Below, in pieces: positions 1-5,041 of a stretch of 5,041 nucleotides of DNA (its first letter is position 1; the number at the start of each line of letters is the position of its first letter). The DNA is from Planctomycetota bacterium. Its GTDB lineage: Bacteria > Planctomycetota > Phycisphaerae > UBA1845 > PWPN01. The stretch spans positions 1 to 5,041 of the forward strand of contig JACQVT010000382.1 in assembly GCA_016209665.1 (NCBI GenBank), given 5' to 3'. Below the pieces are notes generated by a model. It had not been told where the DNA came from and searched no databases. It saw nothing but the letters and a program-made list of their open reading frames with translations. Made by a program: the position numbers and the translations under genes.

Positions 1-1
1 C

Positions 2-424
2 CTCGCCCTCGCGACCCAGGGCCCGGCGGTCTTCGCGAGACTGCTCGCCGCCGACGAGGGGCTAAAGAGCGACTTCTGCGCCCGCGAACGCGCCCTGCTT
101 GGCGTGACCCACGGCGAGATCGGGGCCTATCTCCTGGAGCTGTGGGGGCTTCCCCCGCGGGTGGTCGAGGCCGTGCGCTTTCACCACGAACCGGGTCGAT
201 CTGCCTACAACGGCCTGTGCGCCGTGACCTGCGTCCACGCGGCCGACGCCCTCGTGTCCGAGCTGGTGCCGGTCGCCCGTCCGCAAGCCGTCGACCTGCG
301 CTTCGCCAGGTTGGACGTGGCCTATCTGGAACGAGTCGGGGTCGCCGATCGTTGCGAATCCTGGCGCCAAATCGCAACCGACTTCCTCCAGGGGATACAG
401 CAAAGAGAGGAAGTGCTCGTATGA
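2..424 (+). CDS. HDOD-domain protein, C-terminal part (5' end outside window)
   Basis: The first 140 visible residues, open from the window edge to a TGA, form the C-terminal part of an HDOD domain (a catalytically degenerate relative of HD phosphohydrolases). Seen directly: a GVTHGEIGAYLL stretch, then LWGLPP, then VVEAVRFHHEP with its HH pair encoded at 182-187, then a helix with VHAADALVSEL. This order (THxExG, W.LP, HHxP, HxAD) is typical of HDOD proteins. HDOD domains are known as regulatory or scaffold modules in bacterial signalling and generally lack phosphodiesterase residues. The stop overlaps the start of the following HD-GYP regulator by 4 nt (ATGA at 421-424), which argues for one operon and a shared pathway. 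The N-terminus is missing, so I cannot tell whether a receiver or other sensor domain precedes the HDOD domain. A GTG at 104 is in frame but lies inside the conserved domain and is not the start. Confidence 0.85.
   Translation, partial: LALATQGPAVFARLLAADEGLKSDFCARERALLGVTHGEIGAYLLELWGLPPRVVEAVRFHHEPGRSAYNGLCAVTCVHAADALVSELVPVARPQAVDLRFARLDVAYLERVGVADRCESWRQIATDFLQGIQQREEVLV
404..411 (+). promoter_or_regulatory. Ribosome binding site for the HD-GYP regulator
   Basis: AGAGAGGA ends 9 nt before the ATG at 421. It lies inside the end of the HDOD gene and fixes the start of the downstream gene at the ATGA overlap, although the reading frame stays open further upstream. Confidence 0.7.
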
Positions 425-2103
425 GCCAAACGCTGCCCACGGTCCTCTGCGTCGACGACGAAGCCAACGTGCTGGACGGCTTGAAGCGGCAGCTCCGCCG
501 CGACGCCGACGTGACCCCAGCCGCCAGCGGGGCCGATGCACTGACGGCGATCCGTCGGACGGGTCCCTTCGCGGTCATCCTGACGGACTACAACATGCCG
601 TCCATGAACGGCGTCGAGTTCCTTCGCGAAGCCCGCGACCTGTCGCCGGACACGGTCACCATCATGTTGACCGGCCAGTCCGATCTGGGGACCGCGATCT
701 CGGCCCTGCACGAGGGCCACATCTTCCGGTTCCTGCAGAAGCCCTGCCCGCCCGACGTCCTCCGCAAGGCCGTCCGGGACGCTGTTCAGCAGTACCGTCT
801 GATCACGTCGGAGAAGCGATTGAGCCGTGAGTTGGCGGAGGCCAACGACAAGTTGCGGGGCATCAACGAACACCTCGAACAGATGGTGTCCCAGCGGACG
901 GCCACCATCCAGCGGCTGCACCGCTTCGTCACGGACCTCAACGGGCTGGAGACGCTCGCCGACGTGGGCCGGCTGGTGGTGGAGACCACGGTGGAGATGC
1001 TGAACAGTCGGCGGGTTGTCCTGATGGTCCCGAGGAACGGACGGGAGTATCTGGGCATCCTGGCGGCGGTAGGCGTCTGCGAACAGACGATCGAAACCGC
1101 CCGCCTGCCGATCGGCCAGGGCATCAACGGCCGCGTGTTCGCGGACGGGGAAAGCCTCGTTGCCAACCAAGCGGTCGACTTGCTCGATCCGCAGGATGAG
1201 GAACTCGAACGCGAGTTCTTCGCCGGTGTTCCGCTGGTGGCCGCCCTGCTCGTCACTTCGGCCGGACCCGTGGGCGTGCTCGGCGTGAGCGGGCATGACG
1301 ACGGTCGGCCTTACGAGGCGGAGGACCTGGCCAATCTGCGGGCGATCGCCGAGGGAGCCGGCATCGCCCTGTCAAACCAGATCCGCCTCGAGGAGCGCAA
1401 TGAGGCCCGCGACGCCATTAACCTGGCCTTCGCCAAGCTCGCCGAGCGCCGCGATCCCGAAACCGGCCTGCACCTCGAGCGCGTCCGAGGCTACTGCCGA
1501 ATCCTTGGGACCGCCCTGGCCGGCAAGCCCGGCTTTTCCTCCATCACCCGGTCGTTCATCGAAAGCATGTGGAGATTGTCGCCCCTCCACGATATCGGCA
1601 AGGTCGGCATACCCGACCACATCCTCCAGAAGCCCGGTAAGCTCACGGCGGAAGAGTTCGAGATCATGAAGCGGCACTCGGTCATCGGTGGCGACACCAT
1701 CCGGGCGGTCATCGAGCAGGGACGATCCCAGGACTTCCTGCAGATGGCGATGGAGATCGCCTACTACCACCACGAGAAGTACGACGGGAGCGGCTATCCG
1801 TACGGCCTGCGGGGCGACGCCATCCCGCTGTGTGCCCGCATCATGGCCGTCGCCGACGTGTACGACGCCCTGACCTCGCGGCGGGTGTACAAGCCGCCGT
1901 TCCCCCACGAGAAAGCCTGCCAGATCATCTACGAGGGCGCCGGCAAGCATTTCGACCCCACCCTGGTCGAAGTGTTTCGGGAGCGCGAGCAGGAGTTTGC
2001 GGACCTGGCCCGACACCTTGCCGACGTTTTGCCGGACGACAAGGAGCCATCGGCAGCCATTCCCGCCGGTCCCCAAAAAGTTGAATCCCTGGCCGTGATC
2101 TGA
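421..2103 (+). CDS. Response regulator with REC, GAF and HD-GYP domains; probable cyclic-di-GMP phosphodiesterase
   Basis: A protein of 560 residues, probably cytoplasmic, with no signal peptide or membrane segment. Residues ~6-125 are a receiver domain: acidic pair D12/D13, phosphoacceptor D56 in LTDYNMP, T84, and K107 in FLQKP. Residues ~130-168 are charged and heptad-like (EKRLSRELAEANDKLR), a probable coiled-coil signalling helix. Residues ~169-322 fit a GAF sensor domain of unknown ligand. Residues ~335-520 are an HD-GYP domain with H351 in DPETGLH, H390-D391 in LHDIGK, H419 in MKRHS, H450-H451 and the GYP triplet in HHEKYDGSGYP (450-460), and D479 in VADVYDAL. HD-GYP enzymes of the RpfG type hydrolyse cyclic-di-GMP at a two- or three-metal site; all the ligands I can check are intact, so activity is likely. 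The last ~35 residues look unstructured. The ATG was chosen for its ribosome binding site and because the receiver begins directly after it; it overlaps the HDOD stop, implying coupled translation. No histidine kinase is visible. The phosphodiesterase function is inferred from the motifs. Confidence 0.95.
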   Translation: MSQTLPTVLCVDDEANVLDGLKRQLRRDADVTPAASGADALTAIRRTGPFAVILTDYNMPSMNGVEFLREARDLSPDTVTIMLTGQSDLGTAISALHEGHIFRFLQKPCPPDVLRKAVRDAVQQYRLITSEKRLSRELAEANDKLRGINEHLEQMVSQRTATIQRLHRFVTDLNGLETLADVGRLVVETTVEMLNSRRVVLMVPRNGREYLGILAAVGVCEQTIETARLPIGQGINGRVFADGESLVANQAVDLLDPQDEELEREFFAGVPLVAALLVTSAGPVGVLGVSGHDDGRPYEAEDLANLRAIAEGAGIALSNQIRLEERNEARDAINLAFAKLAERRDPETGLHLERVRGYCRILGTALAGKPGFSSITRSFIESMWRLSPLHDIGKVGIPDHILQKPGKLTAEEFEIMKRHSVIGGDTIRAVIEQGRSQDFLQMAMEIAYYHHEKYDGSGYPYGLRGDAIPLCARIMAVADVYDALTSRRVYKPPFPHEKACQIIYEGAGKHFDPTLVEVFREREQEFADLARHLADVLPDDKEPSAAIPAGPQKVESLAVI

Positions 2104-2117
2104 TCCGGCGGTTGCCG

Positions 2118-2123
2118 TATAAT
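2118..2123 (+). promoter_or_regulatory. Possible -10 element (TATAAT) upstream of the chaperone genes
   Basis: A perfect TATAAT hexamer in very GC-rich surroundings, 15 nt after the HD-GYP stop codon and pointing toward the chaperone genes. No convincing -35 is seen: at 17-nt spacing the sequence is GTGATC, only three matches to TTGACA. If used, transcription would start near 2130 and leave a leader of ~210 nt that includes both palindromic blocks in the gap. I saw no CIRCE element and no sigma32-type promoter, so classical heat-shock control is not supported by the sequence. Confidence 0.35.
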
Positions 2124-2130
2124 CCCTCCC

Positions 2131-2162
2131 GACCCGCGGCCGCGCCCGGCGCGACCCGGGTC
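2131..2162 (+). repeat. GC-rich palindromic block, possible hairpin
   Basis: GACCCG at 2131-2136 can pair with CGGGTC at 2157-2162. Inside it, CGCGC (2141-2145) pairs with GCGCG (2149-2153) around a 3-nt loop, and the right side also contains the perfect palindrome GACCCGGGTC (2153-2162). There is no run of T after it, so it is not a standard intrinsic terminator. It could end the HDOD/HD-GYP transcript, form a 5' hairpin on a transcript started at the TATAAT just upstream, or simply reflect GC-rich sequence. Confidence 0.35.
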
Positions 2163-2169
2163 TAAGTCG

Positions 2170-2281
2170 GTGTGTGCGAACCGTAGGGCCTGTCCGAACC
2201 GCGACCGTGAGGGAGCGGGCTTCCGAGGCGCGGGCGCCCCGCTCCGTGACGGGCGCGGTTCCGAAACGCCTGCTCACACAC
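2170..2281. repeat. Imperfect inverted-repeat element, REP/MITE-like
   Basis: The core is a pair of 24-nt arms, 2196-2219 and 2238-2261, around an 18-nt loop. They pair in three blocks: GAACCGCG with CGCGGTTC, CCGT with ACGG, and GGAGCGGG with CCCGCTCC. One single mismatch and one 3x3 internal loop separate the blocks, giving 20 of 24 positions paired. Pairing may extend two more base pairs outside a C/C mismatch (to 2193 and 2264). An outer GTGTGTG (2170-2176) and CACACAC (2275-2281) form a 7-bp closing inverted repeat. Long paired arms with a few symmetric mismatches in a non-coding gap are typical of dispersed palindromic elements or a structured leader RNA. From memory, not checked, similar arms (reading as RSLTVAVR or NRDREGA when mistranslated) recur in Gemmata-type genomes. 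Only one copy is in this window. Confidence 0.6.
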
Positions 2282-2322
2282 GCTCAGAGCCGCAACCAGG
2301 AAGCCGGCTCACGCCTGCAACG

Positions 2323-2329
2323 AAGGGAG
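2323..2329 (+). promoter_or_regulatory. Ribosome binding site for the GrpE-like gene
   Basis: AAGGGAG ends 9 nt before the ATG at 2339. It settles the start: the frame remains open upstream to a GTG near 2174, but that upstream stretch would only translate the inverted repeat. Confidence 0.7.
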
Positions 2330-2338
2330 ACACTCGCC

Positions 2339-3043
2339 ATGGCCGCCAGGAAAACCTCCACCGGAAAAGCCGCCACGAAATCCGCCGCCGAGCCCAAGGC
2401 CGGCTCCCAGAAGGCCGCAGCCCCAAAGCCGACCCGGGCGGCGCGAGCCGCGAGTCCGCCCGACACGGGGGGGACTCGGGCCAGGCGGATCGCCGCCAAA
2501 GCGGCGCCGTCGGCCGCGTGCCTGCTCGCCCAGGCCGAGGCGGACGTGGGCAAACTGCTGACATCGCTCAACACGCAGATGGCGGCGGCCATGCACGTAT
2601 TCACGGAGTTGGCCGCGGCCCAACGGGGCAAGCACGAGGCGGTCATTCGGACACGGCCGCTGGACCGGGCGACGGCCATGTTCCAGCGGCTGGTGACCGA
2701 AGTCGTCGAGGAGCGGTTCGGCGAGATCCTGCCGACTCTCGTGGTGCTCCGCCGTGAACTCGGGCAGCGAGCCGGCGTCCCCGCCCCGCACGGGCCGGAC
2801 GATCAAACGGAATTCATGGCCCGAGCCACGGAGATGCTCGACCAGGTCCTTGCCAACGCCGACGTCCAGGCGTATACGCCGCGGCCGGGGGACGCCTTCG
2901 ACCCGCTCATCCATCTGGCTGTCGGCGAGACACACCGGACCGACCTGGCCGGCGACGTGGTGGCCGAGGCCTTCCAACCCGGCTATCGATCCTCCCGCGG
3001 GAAAGTCATCGAGCCCGCCCGAGTCAAGGTCAACCGGAGGTGA
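2339..3043 (+). CDS. GrpE-like nucleotide exchange factor with basic N-terminal tail
   Basis: A protein of 234 residues. Residues ~165-234 resemble the C-terminal beta domain of GrpE, the exchange factor that releases ADP from Hsp70: GDAFDPLIHLAV (184-195), then an acidic/hydrophobic stretch, then GYRSSRGKVIEPARVKV (215-231), matching the GrpE pattern of G.pFDP..HEAV followed by GY...GRVLRPA.V.V. Residues ~62-145 are predicted helical and include an ILPTLVVLRREL segment similar to the ILPVLDNLERAL of GrpE. Residues 1-60 are Ala/Lys/Arg/Pro-rich with about 13 basic and only 2 acidic residues, unlike the usually acidic GrpE tail; they look disordered. The usual coiled-coil signature (F.NYRKR type) is not evident, so this is a divergent paralogue rather than the housekeeping GrpE. 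Its stop lies 3 nt before the Hsp70-like gene, so it is most likely that protein's dedicated exchange factor. Family assignment rests on motif recognition. Confidence 0.8.
   Translation: MAARKTSTGKAATKSAAEPKAGSQKAAAPKPTRAARAASPPDTGGTRARRIAAKAAPSAACLLAQAEADVGKLLTSLNTQMAAAMHVFTELAAAQRGKHEAVIRTRPLDRATAMFQRLVTEVVEERFGEILPTLVVLRRELGQRAGVPAPHGPDDQTEFMARATEMLDQVLANADVQAYTPRPGDAFDPLIHLAVGETHRTDLAGDVVAEAFQPGYRSSRGKVIEPARVKVNRR
3036..3040 (+). promoter_or_regulatory. Ribosome binding site for the Hsp70-like gene
   Basis: GGAGG lies 6 nt before the ATG at 3047, inside the last codons of the GrpE-like gene, and GGAGGTGA runs through that gene's TGA stop. This arrangement suggests that translation of the two proteins is coupled. 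Confidence 0.75.
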
Positions 3044-3046
3044 GCC

Positions 3047-4624
3047 ATGGCTCGACTGGGAGTGGATTTCGGCACGACCAACACCGTCGCGGTCGTGCAT
3101 GATCGCGGGGTGTTCTCGGTCGTGCTGCACCGGGCCGATACCGGTGCCGGCACCATCGTCCGCGAGGTCTACCCGTCGGCGATCCTGATCGAGAGCGGCT
3201 CCGAGCATCGGTGGTTCGGCCTGGAAGCCGACCGCCGCTTTGGACAGCACGGGCCCGAGCCGGGCAGTTTCTATCTGCCGTCGCTCAAGCGGCACCTGCA
3301 CAATTATTCCGAAGGCCGCACGATCAGCATGGACGCCTTCTCCGGCCGATTCGACGTCGGCGACCTGCTCACGTCGTACCTCGGGTCGCTGGCCGAGTCG
3401 ATCCGGACGTCGGGCCTGGTCGAACCGGACGAGCCGCTCGAGACCGTGATCACCTGGCCCGCCAATGCCAACGGTGCCCAGCGCCACATCACCCGCCGCT
3501 GCTTCCGCGAGGCCGGATTCCAGGTGCTGTCCACGCTGAACGAGCCGACCGCTTCGGCGATCGAATTGGCCGACTGTCTCACCGCGGGCCGCGGCGGCCG
3601 TCAGCGCCGCGAGCCCTCGGCGGTGGCGGTGTTCGATCTGGGCGGCGGGACCTTCGATGCCTCGGCGGTCTGGATCGACGGCGATGAATTCCAGGTGTTG
3701 ACCTCGGCCGGCATCGAAAACCTCGGCGGCGACGACTTCGACCGCGTGCTGCTGGAGATGTTCCTCGACAAGCTGAAGATGTCGCCCGACGCCCTGATCC
3801 CCCTGACGCGGCACGCCCTGCTCCGCCAGACCCGGGCCCAGAAGGAGACCATCGCGGGCGGCGTGGTCAGGACGCTGTTCCTGAACCCGATGGATTTCGG
3901 CATCCAGGGCTTGCCGATCTCGATGCCCGTGGCGGCCTACTACGACCGGTTGCGCCCGATGCTCAAGCCGGCCATCGCCACGTTGGTGTCGGTCATCGAG
4001 CGGGCCGCCGAGCGCGAGCCGCGGATCCACGTGGACCGTGGGCTGCGAATCTACCTCGTCGGTGGGACGTCGAAGCTGCCGCTGGTCTCCGAGATGGTGG
4101 CCGCCGCCTTCCCCCGCTGCCAGGTGGTGCTGACCGACAAGCCGTTCACGTCGGTGGCCATGGGGGCGGCGATCTGCGCCATGGACCGCGTGCGATACCG
4201 CGACGTGTTCGCCCGCCACTTCGGGCTGATTCGCCTGCGCGACTTCGGCCGGGCCGAGGTGTTCGACGTCGTGTTTCCGGCCGGCACGCCGATTCCCCGC
4301 AGGGGCGAGCCGCCGCTGGAGCGGACGGCCTGGTATCACCCGCACCACAACATCGGGCACCTGCGCTACCTCGAGTGCACCGCCCTCGGTCCCGGCGGCC
4401 TGCCCGACGGCAGCGTGCGGGCCTGGTCCGACGTGCTGTTCCCCTACGATCCGGGGATTCCCCTGTCGGCCCGGCCGGCGGCGGACCAGGTCGTCGACAC
4501 CGAACAGTTCACGGGGCAGACGGTCTGCGAGGTCTACCGCTGCGACAGCGACGGCGTCATCACCGTCGAACTCCGCCGGCCCGCCACCGACGAGGTCCGC
4601 ACCCACGAGATCTATCAGGATTAA
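3047..4624 (+). CDS. Hsp70-family (DnaK-like) ATPase lacking the helical lid
   Basis: A protein of 525 residues; DnaK is about 640. The nucleotide-binding domain (1-~380) is complete: phosphate-1 loop GVDFGTTNT (5-13), K81 in SLKRHL at the catalytic-lysine position, WPANAN (137-142), NEPTASA (165-171), phosphate-2 motif DLGGGTFD (197-204), NLGGDDFD (225-232), adenosine motif GGTSKLP (339-345), and AMGAA (371-375). Residues ~386-525 align in order with the beta-sandwich substrate domain of DnaK, ending with CDSDGVITVEL (499-509), equivalent to the DxDGIL strand. The protein stops 16 residues later with IYQD, so the helical lid and EEVD-like tail are absent. The DnaK linker (LLLLDV) is replaced by charged RVRYRDVF (381-388). 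ATP binding and hydrolysis are very likely; classical DnaJ-coupled chaperone cycling is uncertain. It follows the GrpE-like gene by 3 nt, so the two probably act together. No J-domain gene is visible. Confidence 0.92.
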   Translation: MARLGVDFGTTNTVAVVHDRGVFSVVLHRADTGAGTIVREVYPSAILIESGSEHRWFGLEADRRFGQHGPEPGSFYLPSLKRHLHNYSEGRTISMDAFSGRFDVGDLLTSYLGSLAESIRTSGLVEPDEPLETVITWPANANGAQRHITRRCFREAGFQVLSTLNEPTASAIELADCLTAGRGGRQRREPSAVAVFDLGGGTFDASAVWIDGDEFQVLTSAGIENLGGDDFDRVLLEMFLDKLKMSPDALIPLTRHALLRQTRAQKETIAGGVVRTLFLNPMDFGIQGLPISMPVAAYYDRLRPMLKPAIATLVSVIERAAEREPRIHVDRGLRIYLVGGTSKLPLVSEMVAAAFPRCQVVLTDKPFTSVAMGAAICAMDRVRYRDVFARHFGLIRLRDFGRAEVFDVVFPAGTPIPRRGEPPLERTAWYHPHHNIGHLRYLECTALGPGGLPDGSVRAWSDVLFPYDPGIPLSARPAADQVVDTEQFTGQTVCEVYRCDSDGVITVELRRPATDEVRTHEIYQD

Positions 4625-4660
4625 CGCAGATTCATCCGTTCCAGGCAGGTGACGACCCGC

Positions 4661-4682
4661 TGGAGCAGCTCAGACTGCTCCA
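4661..4682. terminator. Hairpin between convergent genes, possible shared terminator
   Basis: TGGAGCAG (4661-4668) and CTGCTCCA (4675-4682) are perfect 8-bp inverted arms around a 6-nt loop. The hairpin is 36 nt past the Hsp70-like stop, and the TGA of the leftward gene (4670-4672) sits in the loop. No T-run follows on either strand, so it is not a textbook intrinsic terminator. Its location between two converging genes suggests bidirectional termination or 3'-end protection. Confidence 0.4.
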
Positions 4683-4885
4683 TGCGACAATCTCCGGGCG
4701 GCTTCGCGGATGATGGCCTGCTCGTCCCAATCGGGGTATTGGCTGCGCAGATGATGGAGCAGCATGGACCGTGCGGAGGAGTACATCTGGCTGGCGATGG
4801 CCAGCCGCTCCGCCCCGGTCTTCCGTCCCAGCACCTCGACCATGCAGGGGTCGGGTGTCTCGATGCGAGGGGTATCCGGCCGCAT
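4670..4885 (-). CDS. Small uncharacterised helical protein, 71 residues
   Basis: The leftward frame encodes a compact, charged, largely helical protein. After a short leader (MRPDTPRIETPD) comes GRKTGAERLAIASQMYSSAR, then MLLHHLRSQYPDWDEQAIIREAARRL. No signal peptide, membrane segment or metal motif is seen. The pattern ERL..A..M...AR......R...P.....AI....RRL matches, from memory, a recurrent family of ~70-90 residue proteins in planctomycetes and cyanobacteria whose function I do not know; some sit beside nucleotidyltransferase genes, but none is visible here. I chose the ATG at 4885 over the one at 4897 because GAGG lies 6 nt upstream and the predicted promoter would leave only a few leader nucleotides for the upstream ATG. 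It converges on the Hsp70-like gene (45 nt between stops), so it is a separate transcription unit. A chance frame is possible, but protein-like composition and the promoter argue against it. Confidence 0.7.
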   Translation of the reverse strand: MRPDTPRIETPDPCMVEVLGRKTGAERLAIASQMYSSARSMLLHHLRSQYPDWDEQAIIREAARRLSHGAV

Positions 4886-4908
4886 GGTTGGCCTCATTTC
4901 GGGGTTTC

Positions 4909-4938
4909 AGTATACCACGGCCTCGGTGCACTTGTCAG
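4909..4938 (-). promoter_or_regulatory. Sigma70-like promoter for the small leftward gene
   Basis: Read on the minus strand, CTGACA (4938-4933, five of six matches to TTGACA) is followed after 18 nt by TATACT (4914-4909, five of six matches to TATAAT), with a TG one base before it as in extended -10 promoters. The predicted transcription start near 4902 gives a leader of ~17 nt to the ATG at 4885. Assignment is by pattern only. Confidence 0.5.
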
Positions 4939-4997
4939 CGAACCGCTATCCATTTCGACCCGGGGGCCATCGGGATCGGCGGTACGGTTGAGTCGGT

Positions 4998-5015
4998 TGC
5001 GGGTGCGGGTGCGGG
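4998..5015. repeat. Three tandem copies of TGCGGG
   Basis: Three exact hexamers in a row at 4998-5003, 5004-5009 and 5010-5015, upstream of the leftward gene. It is a short simple-sequence tract of unknown significance. Confidence 0.6.
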
Positions 5016-5041
5016 CAATAAACTGGCCGCGATCCCAGGGA

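Noticed and set aside
142..420. N-terminal extension of the HD-GYP regulator to an ATG at 142
   Set aside because: It would overlap the HDOD gene in another frame, adds an Arg-rich non-conserved stretch, and the ATG at 421 has its own ribosome binding site directly before the receiver domain.
322..1296. Long minus-strand frame opposite the receiver and GAF domains
   Set aside because: It shadows an unambiguous REC-GAF-HD-GYP gene; its translation shows no recognisable domain.
1372..2277. Minus-strand frame of ~300 codons opposite the HD-GYP domain
   Set aside because: Antisense shadow of conserved HD-GYP codons. Its start lies in the inverted repeat and contributes the RSLTVAVR peptide that only reflects the palindrome arm.
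2174..2338. Upstream extension of the GrpE-like protein to a GTG in the intergenic gap
   Set aside because: The extension would translate the inverted repeat; the ATG at 2339 has a well-placed AAGGGAG.
2104..2338. CIRCE or sigma32-type heat-shock control of the chaperone pair
   Set aside because: I looked for a TTAGCACTC/GAGTGCTAA inverted repeat and for CCCCAT-type -10 sequences and found none.
2309..4606. Open frame of 765 codons on the minus strand opposite the chaperone genes
   Set aside because: It is antisense to two well-supported genes, its translation is a low-complexity Gly/Arg/His/Asp mixture with no domain, and it is explained by strong GC bias at third codon positions of the real genes.
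4764..4991. Rightward 75-codon frame over the small leftward gene
   Set aside because: No ribosome binding site, no recognisable protein pattern, and it overlaps the better-supported minus-strand gene and its promoter.

Overview
The window is GC-rich bacterial DNA in which almost all coding capacity reads rightward, with one short gene on the opposite strand at the right end. The gene content suggests a planctomycete, possibly of the Gemmata/Isosphaera type. The clues are a REC-GAF-HD-GYP regulator next to an HDOD gene, a divergent Hsp70/GrpE pair, a short acidic/basic helical protein of a kind I associate with that phylum, and an intergenic palindrome resembling one I remember from those genomes. 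This placement is an inference from content, not a database match.

Left part (1-2103) is a signalling pair. The 3' end of an HDOD-domain gene runs into a response regulator of 560 residues (REC, coiled coil, GAF, HD-GYP) through an ATGA stop/start overlap. All catalytic HD-GYP residues I can check are present, so the second protein is probably a phosphorylation-controlled cyclic-di-GMP phosphodiesterase. The two genes are very likely co-transcribed and translationally coupled.

Middle gap (2104-2338) has no gene. It holds an isolated TATAAT, a GC palindrome block, and a long imperfect inverted repeat (24-nt arms, 18-nt loop) enclosed by GTGTGTG/CACACAC. The repeat looks like a dispersed REP/MITE-type element and would lie in the leader of the next operon if the TATAAT is a promoter.

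The 2339-4624 region is a two-gene chaperone unit. A GrpE-like nucleotide exchange factor with an unusual basic, Ala/Lys-rich N-terminal tail is followed 3 nt later by an Hsp70-family ATPase of 525 residues. The Hsp70 keeps the whole nucleotide-binding domain and a recognisable beta-type substrate domain, but it lacks the hydrophobic interdomain linker, the helical lid and an EEVD-type tail. No J-domain gene is in the window. This pair is the most interesting content: a dedicated exchange factor with a lidless, probably rewired Hsp70.

Right end (4625-5041): a gene of about 71 residues runs leftward and converges on the Hsp70 gene. The two share a hairpin between them, and a good sigma70-like promoter lies just upstream of the small gene. 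The last ~100 nt contain only a short TGCGGG tandem and no gene I can defend. I saw no RNA gene, CRISPR array, insertion sequence or transfer gene.
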